Source of the DNA: Streptomyces tanashiensis
GTDB lineage: Bacteria > Actinomycetota > Actinomycetes > Streptomycetales > Streptomycetaceae
Assembly (NCBI RefSeq): GCF_014648895.1
Contig: NZ_BMRZ01000011.1
Coordinates: 1-64,000, forward strand
Length of the DNA stretch: 64,000 nucleotides
Direction: 5' to 3'
This document shows, piece by piece, positions 1 to 8,835 of the stretch. The position numbers and the translations under genes are program-made. Positions within the stretch are counted from its first letter, which is position 1. Each line of letters opens with the position of its first letter. The notes under the pieces are model-generated. The model saw nothing but the letters and a program-made list of their open reading frames with translations. It made no database searches and had not been told where the DNA came from.

Positions 1-5
1 CTTCG

Positions 6-107
6 TTTCCGACTCTATCAGATCTTTCCGATCCGATTTCCTCGGTGCTTTCCGGTCCCGTTCGCTTTCGCTCCGGGCCCTTCCGGCGTTTCCGACTCTA
101 TCAGATC
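6..107. repeat. Pair of direct repeats, 83-bp period
   Basis: TTTCCGACTCTATCAGATC occurs at 6-24 and again at 89-107. A degenerate relative (CTCAAACTCTAGCGGG) follows near 171-186. The conserved core is ACTCTATCAGATC. The function is unknown; the 83-bp spacing is about eight helical turns. Confidence 0.85.
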
Positions 108-221
108 CTTTCGGCGTCTGATTCCCAGTCAGCGGGGTTTGTCTTTCCGGCTGTTGGGCCGTTCCGACGTCTCAAACTCTAGCGGGTTTCCCCGGCGACT
201 CATAATCGAGCCATTCGAAAT

Positions 222-243
222 GAATTTCGGCATGCCGAAATTC
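222..243. promoter_or_regulatory. 22-bp perfect palindrome, likely operator
   Basis: The palindrome is centred on GCATGC with core TTTCGGCATGCCGAAA, extended by GAA and TTC to 22 bp with no mismatch. It lies in the noncoding left edge, so it is most simply an operator for a gene outside the window. The regulator is not identified. Confidence 0.6.
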
Positions 244-381
244 GTCCCGGTGGGGAGTTCGTGCTGAGTAGAGGTGCCGCATCAGCGGCGGGAGTGGTTG
301 TCGAAGAACCGTTCCGGCTCCGTGACAACTCGGAGAACACTACGCATCCGGGAGGGGCGTGTCAACCCCCGCCCGGTGGGG

Positions 382-927
382 TCAGTCGAGGTCCGTCAGG
401 CGGCCGCCGGCGTCCGGCTGGGTGAGCTCCACGCGGCGGAGCAGGCGGATGAGGACATCGCCGAGGACGCCCTTCTCCTCCGTCGTGAGGTCCTGGAGCA
501 GGTCCTCCTCGAAGTCGGTGGCCATGCGCATGGCCTCCAGCCACTTCGAGCGGCCCTCGTCGGTGAGCTCGACGATCACGCGGACGCGGTTGTTCTCGTC
601 GCGGTCGCGGGTGACCAGGCCTTCGCCGGCCATGCGGTCGATCCGGTGGGTCATCGCCGCCGGGGTCAGGCCCAGACGCTTGGCGAGCTCGCCGGGGCCC
701 AGGCGGTAGGGCTCTCCGGAGAGGACCAGGGTCTTGAGGACCTCCCACTCGGCGTTGCTGATGCCGAGGTCGGCGAGCTGGCGGCCGTACGCCACGTTCA
801 TCCGGCGGTTCAGCCGGCCGAGGGCGGAGACGACCTTCTCCACCTGCGGGTCGAGGTCGCGGTACTCGCGCTGATACGCGGCGATCTGCTCGTCGAGGCT
901 CGGCTCTTGGGGAGCGGTGTCGGACAT
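382..927 (-). CDS. MarR-family transcriptional regulator
   Basis: This 181-residue winged-helix repressor has a recognition helix around residues 89-101 and a wing near 104-122 (RDRDENNRVRV). The start is ATG at 927; a longer frame runs upstream but enters the shared promoter region. The gene is divergent from an MFS transporter with about 130 bp between them. That gap holds three inverted repeats (959-1012), as expected for a MarR protein controlling itself and an efflux pump. The family role (ligand-relieved repression of drug or phenolic export) is established knowledge; the ligand is unknown. Confidence 0.85.
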   Translation of the reverse strand: MSDTAPQEPSLDEQIAAYQREYRDLDPQVEKVVSALGRLNRRMNVAYGRQLADLGISNAEWEVLKTLVLSGEPYRLGPGELAKRLGLTPAAMTHRIDRMAGEGLVTRDRDENNRVRVIVELTDEGRSKWLEAMRMATDFEEDLLQDLTTEEKGVLGDVLIRLLRRVELTQPDAGGRLTDLD

Positions 928-958
928 GCGGCGAGTATCCCACGCGCCACGTTGGCGT

Positions 959-1012
959 TGAAGTCCTTCAGTGTGTACTGTTAAGACGTTAACTTTAGCG
1001 TTGAAGTCTTCA
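959..1012. promoter_or_regulatory. Three inverted repeats between marR and MFS gene
   Basis: TGAAG-TC-CTTCA lies at 959-970, GTTAA-GACG-TTAAC at 980-993 and TGAAG-T-CTTCA at 1002-1012. The first and third sit inside a direct repeat, GCGTTGAAGTC. They occupy the divergent promoter region and are the likely MarR binding sites. Confidence 0.6.
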
Positions 1013-1057
1013 GGGTTCAGACGTTCGACTCTGAACCCGCGACCGAAGTGGGTGAGT

Positions 1058-2356
1058 GTGACCAAGGCGAGGGGCGCAGCGATGCGCCGTATTCAGGCAG
1101 GCAGCGCGCTGAGCGCGTTCGGACTCGGCTTCACGGTGCCGTACCTCTATGTGTACGTCGCGCAGGTGCGGGATCTGGGCGCGGCCACGGCGGGCATCGT
1201 GCTGGCCGTCTTCGCCATGGCCGCACTGGTGGTGCTGCCCTTCAGCGGGCGGGCCATCGACCGGCGCGGGCCCGTGCCCGTCCTTCTGGTGGCCTCGGTC
1301 GTCGCCGCGGTGGGTGCGGTGGCGATGGGCTTCGCCTCCAGCGTGCCGGCGGCCGTGGGGGCCGCGGCGCTGCTCGGTGCCGGTACGGCCGTGCTGCAGC
1401 CGGCCCTCGCCACGATGATCGTCTGGTGCTCGGAGCCCTCCGGCCGCACCCGGGCGTTCGCGATGCAGTTCTTCCTGCAGAACCTCGGTCTCGGTGTCGG
1501 TGGTCTGATCGGCGGTCTGCTGGTCGACACGAGCCGGCCGGGCAGCTTCATCCTGCTGTTCTCGATCGAGGCCGCGATGTTCCTCGTGCTCGCCGCGATC
1601 GTCGGGACCGTCCGGATGCCGGGCTCGCCCGCGCTGCAGGGCGCCCGTCCGGCCGAGGGCGGGAAGGGCGGCGGTCTCCGCGCGCTGCTGGGGCACAAGG
1701 CGATGGTGCAGCTGTGCGTCCTCGGCTTCGTGCTGTTCTTCGCCTGCTACGGGCAGTTCGAGTCGGGTCTCGCCGCGTACGGCACGGAGGCCGCCGGCAT
1801 CGAGCCGTCGGCGCTCGGGATCGCGCTGGCCGCCAACACGGCGGTGATCGTGGTCGCCCAGTTCCTGGTGCTGCGCTTCGTCGAGCGCCGCAGGCGGACC
1901 CGGGTGATCGCGGCCGTGGGTCTGATCTGGACCGTGGCGTGGCTCATCGCCGGGTACGCGGGCCTCGGGCACGGCAGCCAGACGATGGCGACGGCGGCCT
2001 TCGTCTCCACGTACGCCCTCTTCGGGCTCGGTGAGGCGATGCTGTCGCCGACCGTGGCCCCGCTGGTGGCCGATCTGGCGCCGGAGTCGATGGTCGGGCA
2101 GTACAACTCGGCCTTCGCCCTGGTGAAGCAGCTGGCGCTGGCCGTCGGTCCGGCCGTGGGCGGGCCCATGGGGGCCGCGCTGCACGGTCCGTACATCGTG
2201 ACCTTCGTGCTCTTCTCGCTCGGGATCACGTTCCTGGCCGTCCGGCTGGGCAAGCGGCTGACCCCCGAGCAGAACCAGCCTTCGCTGGCCCTCAAGCCGT
2301 CGAAGGTGGTCGTCCGGCACGAGCCGGTGCGCGAGAGCGAGACCGCTGCCGCCTAG
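1058..2356 (+). CDS. MFS transporter (probable drug exporter)
   Basis: About 432 residues of alternating hydrophobic segments fit a 12-helix major facilitator. The loop between helices 2 and 3 carries the MFS-type signature (GRAIDRRG). The start is uncertain: GTG at 1058 is used here, but ATG at 1082 has the better ribosome binding site (GAGGGG at 1070-1075) and begins just before helix 1. Divergent pairing with the MarR gene suggests substrate-induced efflux. The stop lies 6 bp from the stop of the convergent phosphatase gene. The substrate cannot be read from sequence. Confidence 0.85.
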   Translation: MTKARGAAMRRIQAGSALSAFGLGFTVPYLYVYVAQVRDLGAATAGIVLAVFAMAALVVLPFSGRAIDRRGPVPVLLVASVVAAVGAVAMGFASSVPAAVGAAALLGAGTAVLQPALATMIVWCSEPSGRTRAFAMQFFLQNLGLGVGGLIGGLLVDTSRPGSFILLFSIEAAMFLVLAAIVGTVRMPGSPALQGARPAEGGKGGGLRALLGHKAMVQLCVLGFVLFFACYGQFESGLAAYGTEAAGIEPSALGIALAANTAVIVVAQFLVLRFVERRRRTRVIAAVGLIWTVAWLIAGYAGLGHGSQTMATAAFVSTYALFGLGEAMLSPTVAPLVADLAPESMVGQYNSAFALVKQLALAVGPAVGGPMGAALHGPYIVTFVLFSLGITFLAVRLGKRLTPEQNQPSLALKPSKVVVRHEPVRESETAAA

Positions 2357-2362
2357 CCGGGA

Positions 2363-3994
2363 TCAGTCCGGCAGGGCGAACTCGCACCAGACCGCCTTGC
2401 CGCCCCCGGGCGTGCGGCGGCTTCCCCAGGACGAGGCGATCGTCGCGATGATCGAGATACCGCGACCCGCCTCGTCCTCCGTTTCCGCCCTGCGGCGGCG
2501 CGGCAGATGGTCGTCCCCGTCCGTGACCTCGATGATCAGGCGGCGGTCGGTGCGGCGCAGCCGCAGGCGCATGGGCGGGGTGCCGTGCTGGAGGGAGTTC
2601 GCCACGAGCTCGCTGGTGGCGAGGACGCCCAGGTCGCGCAGCTCGACCGGGAAGCGCCAGGACGACAGGACGCCGGACGCGAAGGCACGCGCGCGGGGAG
2701 CCGCCTCGACCCCGCCGAGCAGTTCCAGGGCGGCGTTGTGGAAGAGCTCGGCGTCCGGGCCCTTGCGGGAGGGGTGCTGGACGACCAGCACGGCGACGTC
2801 GTCGTCGTGCTCGGCGGTGACCCCGAGGGAGCGCAGGAGCCGGTCGCAGACCACCTGCGGGGTGCCGCTGGCGCCGGCGAGGGCGCGGGCCAGGGCGGCG
2901 ACGCCCTCGTCGATGTCCTCGCGGCGGCGCTCGACCAGACCGTCGGTGTAGAGGACGGCGGTGGAGCCGGGCGGCAGGGCGATGGAGCCCGAGGCGTGCA
3001 GCCAGCCTCCGGTGCCGAGCGGCGGGCCGGTCGGGTCCTCGGCGCGGCGGACGGTGCCGTCCTCGTCCCGTACGAGGATCGGGAGGTGGCCCGCGGAGGC
3101 GTACACCAGCTTGCCCTCGTTGGGGTCGTGGATCGCGTACACGCAGGTGGCGATCTGGCTGGCGTCGATCTCGGCGGCGAGGCCGTCGAGCAGCTGGAGG
3201 ACCTCGTGCGGGGGCAGGTCCAGGCGCGCGTAGGCCCGGACGGCGGTGCGGAGCTGGCCCATGACGGCGGCGGCGCGTACGCCACGGCCCATCACGTCGC
3301 CGATGACGAGCGCGGTGCGGCCCGCCCCGAGGGTGATCACGTCGTACCAGTCGCCGCCGACGGCGGCGTCCGCGACGCCGGGCTGGTAGGTCGCGGCGAT
3401 CCGCAGGTCGTCTGGCTGCTCCAGCTCCTGCGGGAGCAGGGAGCGCTGGAGGGTGACGGCGGTCTCGCGGTGCCTGCGCTCGCTGGCCCGGAGCCGCTCG
3501 GCGGCCTCCGCGTGGTCGGTGACGTCGGCGGCGTGGACGAGGACTCCGCCGCCGTCGAGGCGGGGGCTGTCGACGGGCAGGCAGGTGACCGTGTACGAGC
3601 CGCCGTCCCGGGTGCGGCGGGACTTGACCGTGCGGGGCTTGCCGCTGCGCAGCACCTGGTCCATGAGGGGCAGCAGGCCGAGCTCCTCGGCCTCGGGGCA
3701 GGTGTCGGCGACGGTGGCGCCGGCGGGGCGGGGGCCGAAGGCGGCGGCGTACGCGTCGTTCACGTACGCGATGCGGTGCTCCGGGCCGTACGCGAGCGCG
3801 ACGAGGCCGGGGAGGCGGCCGAGCAGTTCCCGTACGGAGAAGTCCTCCAGGGCGGGGACGTCGGCGGTCTCGTCGCCAAGGTGCTCCAGCTGCTGACCGT
3901 ACTCACCGCGGGCGGCGGGCACGGAGCCTTCGGTCCCCCGCGCCGCGCGGCGCTGCGTGCCGGGGAGCCGGGCGCTCCAACGGGTGAAGTTCAC
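2363..3994 (-). CDS. PAS-SpoIIE phosphatase with ATPase domain
   Basis: The protein has a PAS domain (residues ~55-170, 'AYGPEHRIAYVNDAYAAAFG'), a SpoIIE/PP2C serine phosphatase (~180-400; GGDWYD and GDVMGRG metal-binding motifs; 'AGHLP'), and a C-terminal RsbW-like HATPase (~420-543; 'ELVANSLQHG'). Such fusions act in partner-switching control of sigma factors by dephosphorylating anti-sigma antagonists. GTG at 3994 is chosen because the sequence from VNFTRW onward looks like the conserved N terminus. An upstream GTG at 4066 would add 24 residues. No sigma or antagonist gene is adjacent, so the partner is probably encoded elsewhere. Confidence 0.85.
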   Translation of the reverse strand: MNFTRWSARLPGTQRRAARGTEGSVPAARGEYGQQLEHLGDETADVPALEDFSVRELLGRLPGLVALAYGPEHRIAYVNDAYAAAFGPRPAGATVADTCPEAEELGLLPLMDQVLRSGKPRTVKSRRTRDGGSYTVTCLPVDSPRLDGGGVLVHAADVTDHAEAAERLRASERRHRETAVTLQRSLLPQELEQPDDLRIAATYQPGVADAAVGGDWYDVITLGAGRTALVIGDVMGRGVRAAAVMGQLRTAVRAYARLDLPPHEVLQLLDGLAAEIDASQIATCVYAIHDPNEGKLVYASAGHLPILVRDEDGTVRRAEDPTGPPLGTGGWLHASGSIALPPGSTAVLYTDGLVERRREDIDEGVAALARALAGASGTPQVVCDRLLRSLGVTAEHDDDVAVLVVQHPSRKGPDAELFHNAALELLGGVEAAPRARAFASGVLSSWRFPVELRDLGVLATSELVANSLQHGTPPMRLRLRRTDRRLIIEVTDGDDHLPRRRRAETEDEAGRGISIIATIASSWGSRRTPGGGKAVWCEFALPD

Positions 3995-4100
3995 GGATCT
4001 GTATGCCTCGTGGTGTCGGTGCCGTGCAGAGTCACGCTGTGCAGGTGTGAGCCCACCTATGGTCACACGTCCAGTGTGGACGAGTGCACTGACAGTGATG

Positions 4101-5465
4101 TCAGGACTGCGGCTTGTCGCCGTCGCCGGGGGGTGGTGAGGCGGCGAGTTCGAATTCGGCCCTGGGGTGTTCCAGCGAGCCGAGGGAGACGATCTCCCGT
4201 TTGAACAGGCCGGACAAGGTCCATTCGGCGAGGACCCGGGCCTTGCGGTTGAAGGTGGGGACCCGGCTGAGGTGGTAGGCGCGGTGCATGAACCAGGCCG
4301 GATATCCCTTGAGCTTGCGTCCGTAGACGTGGGCGACTCCCTTGTGGAGGCCGAGGGAGGCGACGGAGCCCACGTACGCGTGCGCGTACTCCTTGAGCGG
4401 CTGCCCGCGGAGGGAGGCCGCGATGTTCTCGGCGAGGACCTTGGCCTGGCGGACGGCGTGCTGGGCGTTGGGCGCGCACTCCTTGCCGGCCTCCTTGGCG
4501 GTCACGTCGGGGACGGCCGCGGCGTCGCCGGCGGCCCAGGCGTGCGGGGCGCCCTCGACGGCGAGCTGGGCGGTGCAGCGGAGCCTGCCGCGTTCGTTCA
4601 GCGGCAGGTCGGTGGCGGCGAGGACGGGCGCGGGCTTCACGCCGGCGGTCCACACGACGGTACGGGTGGGCAGGCGGGTGCCGTCGCTGAGGACGGCGAC
4701 CCGGTCCTCGCAGGATTCGAGCCGGGTCCCCAGGCGCACGTCGATGTTCCGGCCGCGCAGCTCGCGGACGGCGTACCTGCCCATCGCCTCGCCCACCTCC
4801 GGGAGGATCCGGTCGGAGGCCTCGACGAGGACCCAGCGCAGGTCCTCGGGCTTGACGTTGTGGTAGTACCGCGCGGTGTAGCGGGCCATGTCCTCCAGCT
4901 CGGCGAGGGCCTCCACGCCCGCGTAGCCGCCGCCGACGAAGACGAAGGTGAGGGCGGCGTCGCGGAGTGCGGGATCGCGGGTGGAGGAGGCGATGTCCAT
5001 CTGCTCGATGACGTGGTTGCGCAGGCCGATGGCCTCCTCGACGGTCTTGAAGCCGATGCCGTGGTCGGCCAGGCCGGGGACCGGAAGGGTGCGGGAGACG
5101 GAGCCGGGCGCGAGGACCAGCTCGTCGTACGTCATGTGGACGGCGCCGGTGCCCTCCTCCTCGGTGGCGAGGGTGGAGAGGGTCGCGGTGCGCTTGGCGT
5201 GGTCGACGGACCCGACCTCGCCGATGACGATGCGGCAGCGGTCGAGGACCCGGCGGAGCGGCACGACGACGTGGCGCGGGGAGATGGAGCCGGCCGCGGC
5301 CTCCGGCAGGAACGGCTGGTACGTCATGTACGGCTCGGGGGTGACCACCACGATCTCGGCGGTGCCGGCTCTGAGCTCCGCCCCGAGCTGCCGCTGAAGG
5401 CGCAGCGCGGTGTACATGCCGACGTAGCCACCGCCGACCACGAGAATGCGCGCAGGTTCGGTCAC
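4101..5465 (-). CDS. ndh: Type II NADH dehydrogenase
   Basis: This 454-residue single-subunit flavoprotein passes electrons from NADH to menaquinone without pumping protons, at the inner face of the membrane. The FAD-binding GGGYVGM (about residues 11-17), the NAD-binding GGGYAG near the middle and the AGDAAAVPD flavin motif are present. The start is GTG at 5465. Upstream in-frame sequence is proline/arginine-rich and non-conserved in look, so it is excluded. A perfect TTGTCCACA DnaA-type box lies about 30 bp upstream of the start. Confidence 0.88.
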   Translation of the reverse strand: MTEPARILVVGGGYVGMYTALRLQRQLGAELRAGTAEIVVVTPEPYMTYQPFLPEAAAGSISPRHVVVPLRRVLDRCRIVIGEVGSVDHAKRTATLSTLATEEEGTGAVHMTYDELVLAPGSVSRTLPVPGLADHGIGFKTVEEAIGLRNHVIEQMDIASSTRDPALRDAALTFVFVGGGYAGVEALAELEDMARYTARYYHNVKPEDLRWVLVEASDRILPEVGEAMGRYAVRELRGRNIDVRLGTRLESCEDRVAVLSDGTRLPTRTVVWTAGVKPAPVLAATDLPLNERGRLRCTAQLAVEGAPHAWAAGDAAAVPDVTAKEAGKECAPNAQHAVRQAKVLAENIAASLRGQPLKEYAHAYVGSVASLGLHKGVAHVYGRKLKGYPAWFMHRAYHLSRVPTFNRKARVLAEWTLSGLFKREIVSLGSLEHPRAEFELAASPPPGDGDKPQS

Positions 5466-5804
5466 TGTCCCATGACGCACCCCCGTCCGTGGTTTGTCCA
5501 CAGGCTCGGCAAATTGTGTGACCGGAGGGGTACGGAGGCGCGGGGTGGCGCGCGGGCGTCGTACGGGGGAATCGGCGCAGGTCACACCGGATGGTGCGGG
5601 TTCGGAGAGGGGTCGGAATCGGGAGTCTTCCGGGCCTTGCTCCGATCGGGGGGCGCACCGTACGGAACTCCCCCTTCTGAATTGACCCCGACTCAACTAT
5701 GTTCGTACCTCATCGGGGTGTCATATCGGAGCGCGCGCATGGACCGAAGCGCTCGTCCGCCGGAGGCCCCGTGTCAGGGCGGGGAGTCTCCGGGGGGAGA
5801 CATC
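5466..5804. other. Divergent intergenic region (ndh / TetR)
   Basis: This gap between the two divergent starts carries a DnaA-box-like TTGTCCACA at 5494-5502 and a TTGACC at 5682-5687 that may be the -35 of the TetR gene. No small gene with a convincing ribosome binding site was found. Confidence 0.5.
5494..5502 (+). promoter_or_regulatory. Consensus Streptomyces DnaA box
   Basis: TTGTCCACA matches the preferred Streptomyces DnaA box exactly. It is a single site in the ndh promoter region. A 9-mer can occur by chance, so function is unproven. Confidence 0.4.
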
Positions 5805-6608
5805 ATGAGCGGGGGAACGCTTATGCAGATTCAGGATTCACGCTGGCAGTCGGGCGCCGGGACGGCGACCGTCGACGGGCATGTCCCGGGGACGACCGAG
5901 CAGCGCAACGGCACCCATGTGGTGGCGGGCGGCAGGTCCGCGCCGCTGCGGGTGGACGCCCAGCGCAATCTGGAGCACGTGCTGCGGGCCGCGCGCGAGG
6001 TGTTCGGCGAGCTCGGTTACGGGGCTCCGATGGAGGACGTGGCGCGCCGCGCCCGGGTCGGCGTCGGCACCGTCTACCGCCGCTTCCCGAGCAAGGACGT
6101 GCTGGTGCGGCGGATAGCCGAGGAGGAGACCTCCCGGCTGACCGAGCAGGCGCGGGCCGCGCTGGGCCAGGAGGAGGAGCCGTGGTCGGCGCTCTCCCGG
6201 TTCCTGCGGACCTCGGTGGCCTCGGGCGCGGGTCGTCTCCTGCCGCCGCAGGTGCTGCGGGTGGGCGTGGACGACTCCGGGGTGCCGCTCGTCGCGGGCG
6301 ACGCGGACGAGGCGGCCCGGGTGCCGTACCAGCGGGGTGTCGCCGAGCAGGCGGACGCGCGCGTGGTCGCGCCGCGCGGTGTGCCCGCCGAGGAGCGGGA
6401 CGACGCGGGGGCCTCGGAGCTCCTGGAGGTCGTCGGCCGGCTGGTGGACCGGGCGCGTGAGGCGGGTGAGCTGCGGACGGACGTGACCGTGGCGGACGTC
6501 CTCCTCGTCATCGCCACCGCCGCCCCGGCCCTGCCGGACGCGGTGCAGCAGGCGGCGGCCTCGGCCAGGCTCCTCGACATCCTGCTCGAGGGGCTTCGCT
6601 CCCGGTAG
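5805..6608 (+). CDS. TetR-family transcriptional regulator
   Basis: The protein has 267 residues. After a ~45-residue polar N-terminal extension comes the TetR helix-turn-helix (about residues 50-95, 'DVARRARVGVGTVYRRFPSK'). The C-terminal half is the variable ligand-binding/dimer domain. ATG at 5805 is preceded by a strong GGGGGGAGA at 5791-5799. The gene is divergent from ndh and is followed by a TGGTCCG/CGGACCA hairpin at 6634-6649. The target and ligand are unknown. Confidence 0.85.
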   Translation: MSGGTLMQIQDSRWQSGAGTATVDGHVPGTTEQRNGTHVVAGGRSAPLRVDAQRNLEHVLRAAREVFGELGYGAPMEDVARRARVGVGTVYRRFPSKDVLVRRIAEEETSRLTEQARAALGQEEEPWSALSRFLRTSVASGAGRLLPPQVLRVGVDDSGVPLVAGDADEAARVPYQRGVAEQADARVVAPRGVPAEERDDAGASELLEVVGRLVDRAREAGELRTDVTVADVLLVIATAAPALPDAVQQAAASARLLDILLEGLRSR

Positions 6609-6801
6609 GACCTTTCACGGACGGCGTTCCCCGTGGTCCGGGCGGACCAGCGAGCATGACACGAACGTGTGAGCGGTTACGCCCGGATACACGAAGTCGC
6701 CCCGGACGAGTGGTAAGTGGACGGGGCGCTTCGGCGTGCCCTCGCTCTGTGGCAGGCTTGGCCGGTATTCGGGTCTGAGCGTGCGTACGGGGGCTTCCGC
6801 G

Positions 6802-8835
6802 ATGAGCGGTGACAGTCGGGACGATCCGCTGGGCGGCGGCGCGGAGACCGGGGGGCTTCCCTCCCGGCAGGTTCCGAGCCAGGGCGGGCCGGGGGGTCTC
6901 TCCGGAGCGCCGTCCGAGTCCGCCGAGCCGAGCGTGCCGCAGCAGCGTGAGGGCAAGCCCGCCGAGCCGGGTTCCGGAGCCGTCGCGGGGGCGGCCACCG
7001 GGACGGGAACGGCCGGAGACGACGCCGGCCCCGACGAGCCCGACACCGTGCTCCCTCCGCCGCGCGAACTGCCGCCCTCCGACGCCGAGCTCGTCCAGCT
7101 CATGCGGGACGGCGACGGCTCCGCGTACGAGGAGCTGTTCCGCCGCCACTCCGAGGCCGTCCGCCGGTACGCCAGGACCTGCTGCCGGGACGCGCACACC
7201 GCCGACGACCTCACCGCCGAGGTGTTCGCCCGCACCCTCCAGGCGGTCCGCGGCGGGGCCGGGCCCGAACAGGCCGTGCGCGCCTACCTCATGACCACCG
7301 TCCGGCGGGTCGCGGCGAACTGGGCGAGAACCCAGAAGCGCGAGCACCTGGTCGAGGACTTCGCGGTGTTCGCCGCGGACGCCGCCCGCTCCTCCGAGGT
7401 CTCCGACCACACGGCGTCCTTCGGCGCGGGCATGGACCTCGGCGCGGACGTCCGCGCCATGCACGAGGCCGAGCAGTCCCTCGCCATGCAGGCCTTCCGC
7501 TCGCTGCCCGAACGCTGGCAGGCCGTGCTGTGGCACACCACCGTCGAGGAGGAGTCCCCGAGCGAGGTCGCCCCGCTCTTCGGCCTGACCGCGAACGCCA
7601 CGGCCGTGCTCGCCAGCCGGGCCCGCGAGGGCCTCAAGCAGGCCTACCTCCAGGCGCACGTCAGCCAGTCCCTGACCGCCGGCGGCGACTGCGCCCGCTA
7701 CGCGGACCGGCTCGGCGCCTACGCGCGCGGCGGGCTGCGGATGCGGGCCGAGCGCGGCCTGCGCAAGCACCTGGACGAATGCGCCAAGTGCCGGCTCGCC
7801 GCCGGTGAGCTGGCCCATGTGAACGCCGGGATCCCCGCGCTCCTGCCGGTGGCCGTCATCGGCTGGTTCGCCGCCGGGTACTCGCTCAAGGCGGCCGGGG
7901 TCGTCGCCGGCGGCACCGCCGCCGCGGCCGGTGCGGGCGCGGCGGCCGCCGCGTCCGGGTCCTCCGGGGGCGCCGCCTCGGGCGGGGCCGCCGCCGAGGG
8001 GCTCGGCGCGCCCGCGAAGGCCGGGATCGCCGCGGCCATGGCGGTCGCCGCGGCCGCCGGGCTCGTCTGGGCGATGGCCGGCGACCCGCAGCCCGTGGCC
8101 GCGCCCCGGCCGACGCAGCCGGTCGTCACCCCGCTCGCGCCGGAGCCCGCACCCCCGGCGAAGCCCTCCCCGAAGCCCGCGCCGCCGGCCCCGCCCGTCA
8201 CCTCCGAGCCGCCGCAGCCGACGCCGCCGCCTCCTCCGAATCCCACCCCCAGCCCGACGCCGAAGCCCACGCCGAAGCCGACGCCGCCGCCGTCCCCGAA
8301 GCCCACCCCCCGGCCGACGCCGAAGCCCACACCGAAGCCGACGCCGACCCCCGAGAAGCCCGCGCCGAAGCCGACGACCCCGCCGCCCGCGCCGCCGTCC
8401 GTCTACCGGGTCAGCGAGCTGGACTACGGGATCTTCGGCGACGGCACCAAGCCCGAGGTGTCCCTCTCGGAGAGCAGCTGGATGTGGCAGCGGGGCAGCC
8501 TGTCCATGGGCGACGCGCAGTACGCGTACGGAGTCAGCGTCCACGCCCCGTCCTCGCTGCTCATCGACCTCAACCGGCAGTGCACCAGCTACGACGCGGT
8601 CGTCGGCGTCGACGACCTGAGCGCCCTGCTCGGCGTCGGCGGCGTCCGCTTCTCCGTCTACGGCGACGGGGAGCGGCTCTGGCGCTCCGACGTCGTCCGG
8701 GCGGGCGACCCGCCGGTCCCGGTGCACGTCGACATCTCCGGCCGCACCACGATCCGGCTCGTGGTGGAGGAGCACACCCCGTTCGGCCGGGCCGCGGTCG
8801 CCGACTGGGCGGAGTCCCGGATCAGCTGCTCCTGA
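6802..8835 (+). CDS. Membrane-anchored ECF sigma factor with NPCBM domain
   Basis: This 677-residue fusion reads, in order: disordered N terminus (1-90); sigma region 2 (~95-180); sigma region 4 (~225-285); a zinc-finger anti-sigma-like segment with HLDECAKC (~297-335); two hydrophobic segments near 343-362 and ~410-430; a long proline-rich linker with repeated PTPKPTP (~440-535); and a C-terminal NPCBM carbohydrate-binding module (~535-677). The layout implies a cytoplasmic sigma/anti-sigma part joined through the membrane to an outside sugar or wall sensor. ATG at 6802 follows GGGGG at 6789-6793. Its 3' end overlaps the convergent AfsR-like gene by 14 bp. Release by proteolysis is inference. 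Confidence 0.85.
   Translation: MSGDSRDDPLGGGAETGGLPSRQVPSQGGPGGLSGAPSESAEPSVPQQREGKPAEPGSGAVAGAATGTGTAGDDAGPDEPDTVLPPPRELPPSDAELVQLMRDGDGSAYEELFRRHSEAVRRYARTCCRDAHTADDLTAEVFARTLQAVRGGAGPEQAVRAYLMTTVRRVAANWARTQKREHLVEDFAVFAADAARSSEVSDHTASFGAGMDLGADVRAMHEAEQSLAMQAFRSLPERWQAVLWHTTVEEESPSEVAPLFGLTANATAVLASRAREGLKQAYLQAHVSQSLTAGGDCARYADRLGAYARGGLRMRAERGLRKHLDECAKCRLAAGELAHVNAGIPALLPVAVIGWFAAGYSLKAAGVVAGGTAAAAGAGAAAAASGSSGGAASGGAAAEGLGAPAKAGIAAAMAVAAAAGLVWAMAGDPQPVAAPRPTQPVVTPLAPEPAPPAKPSPKPAPPAPPVTSEPPQPTPPPPPNPTPSPTPKPTPKPTPPPSPKPTPRPTPKPTPKPTPTPEKPAPKPTTPPPAPPSVYRVSELDYGIFGDGTKPEVSLSESSWMWQRGSLSMGDAQYAYGVSVHAPSSLLIDLNRQCTSYDAVVGVDDLSALLGVGGVRFSVYGDGERLWRSDVVRAGDPPVPVHVDISGRTTIRLVVEEHTPFGRAAVADWAESRISCS

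Larger units (their letters stand above)
1..381. other. Left-edge intergenic region
   Basis: No gene is supported here. The stretch holds a pair of 19-bp direct repeats and a 22-bp perfect palindrome (listed separately) and ends at the marR stop codon. It probably serves as the control region of a gene beyond the left edge. Confidence 0.6.
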
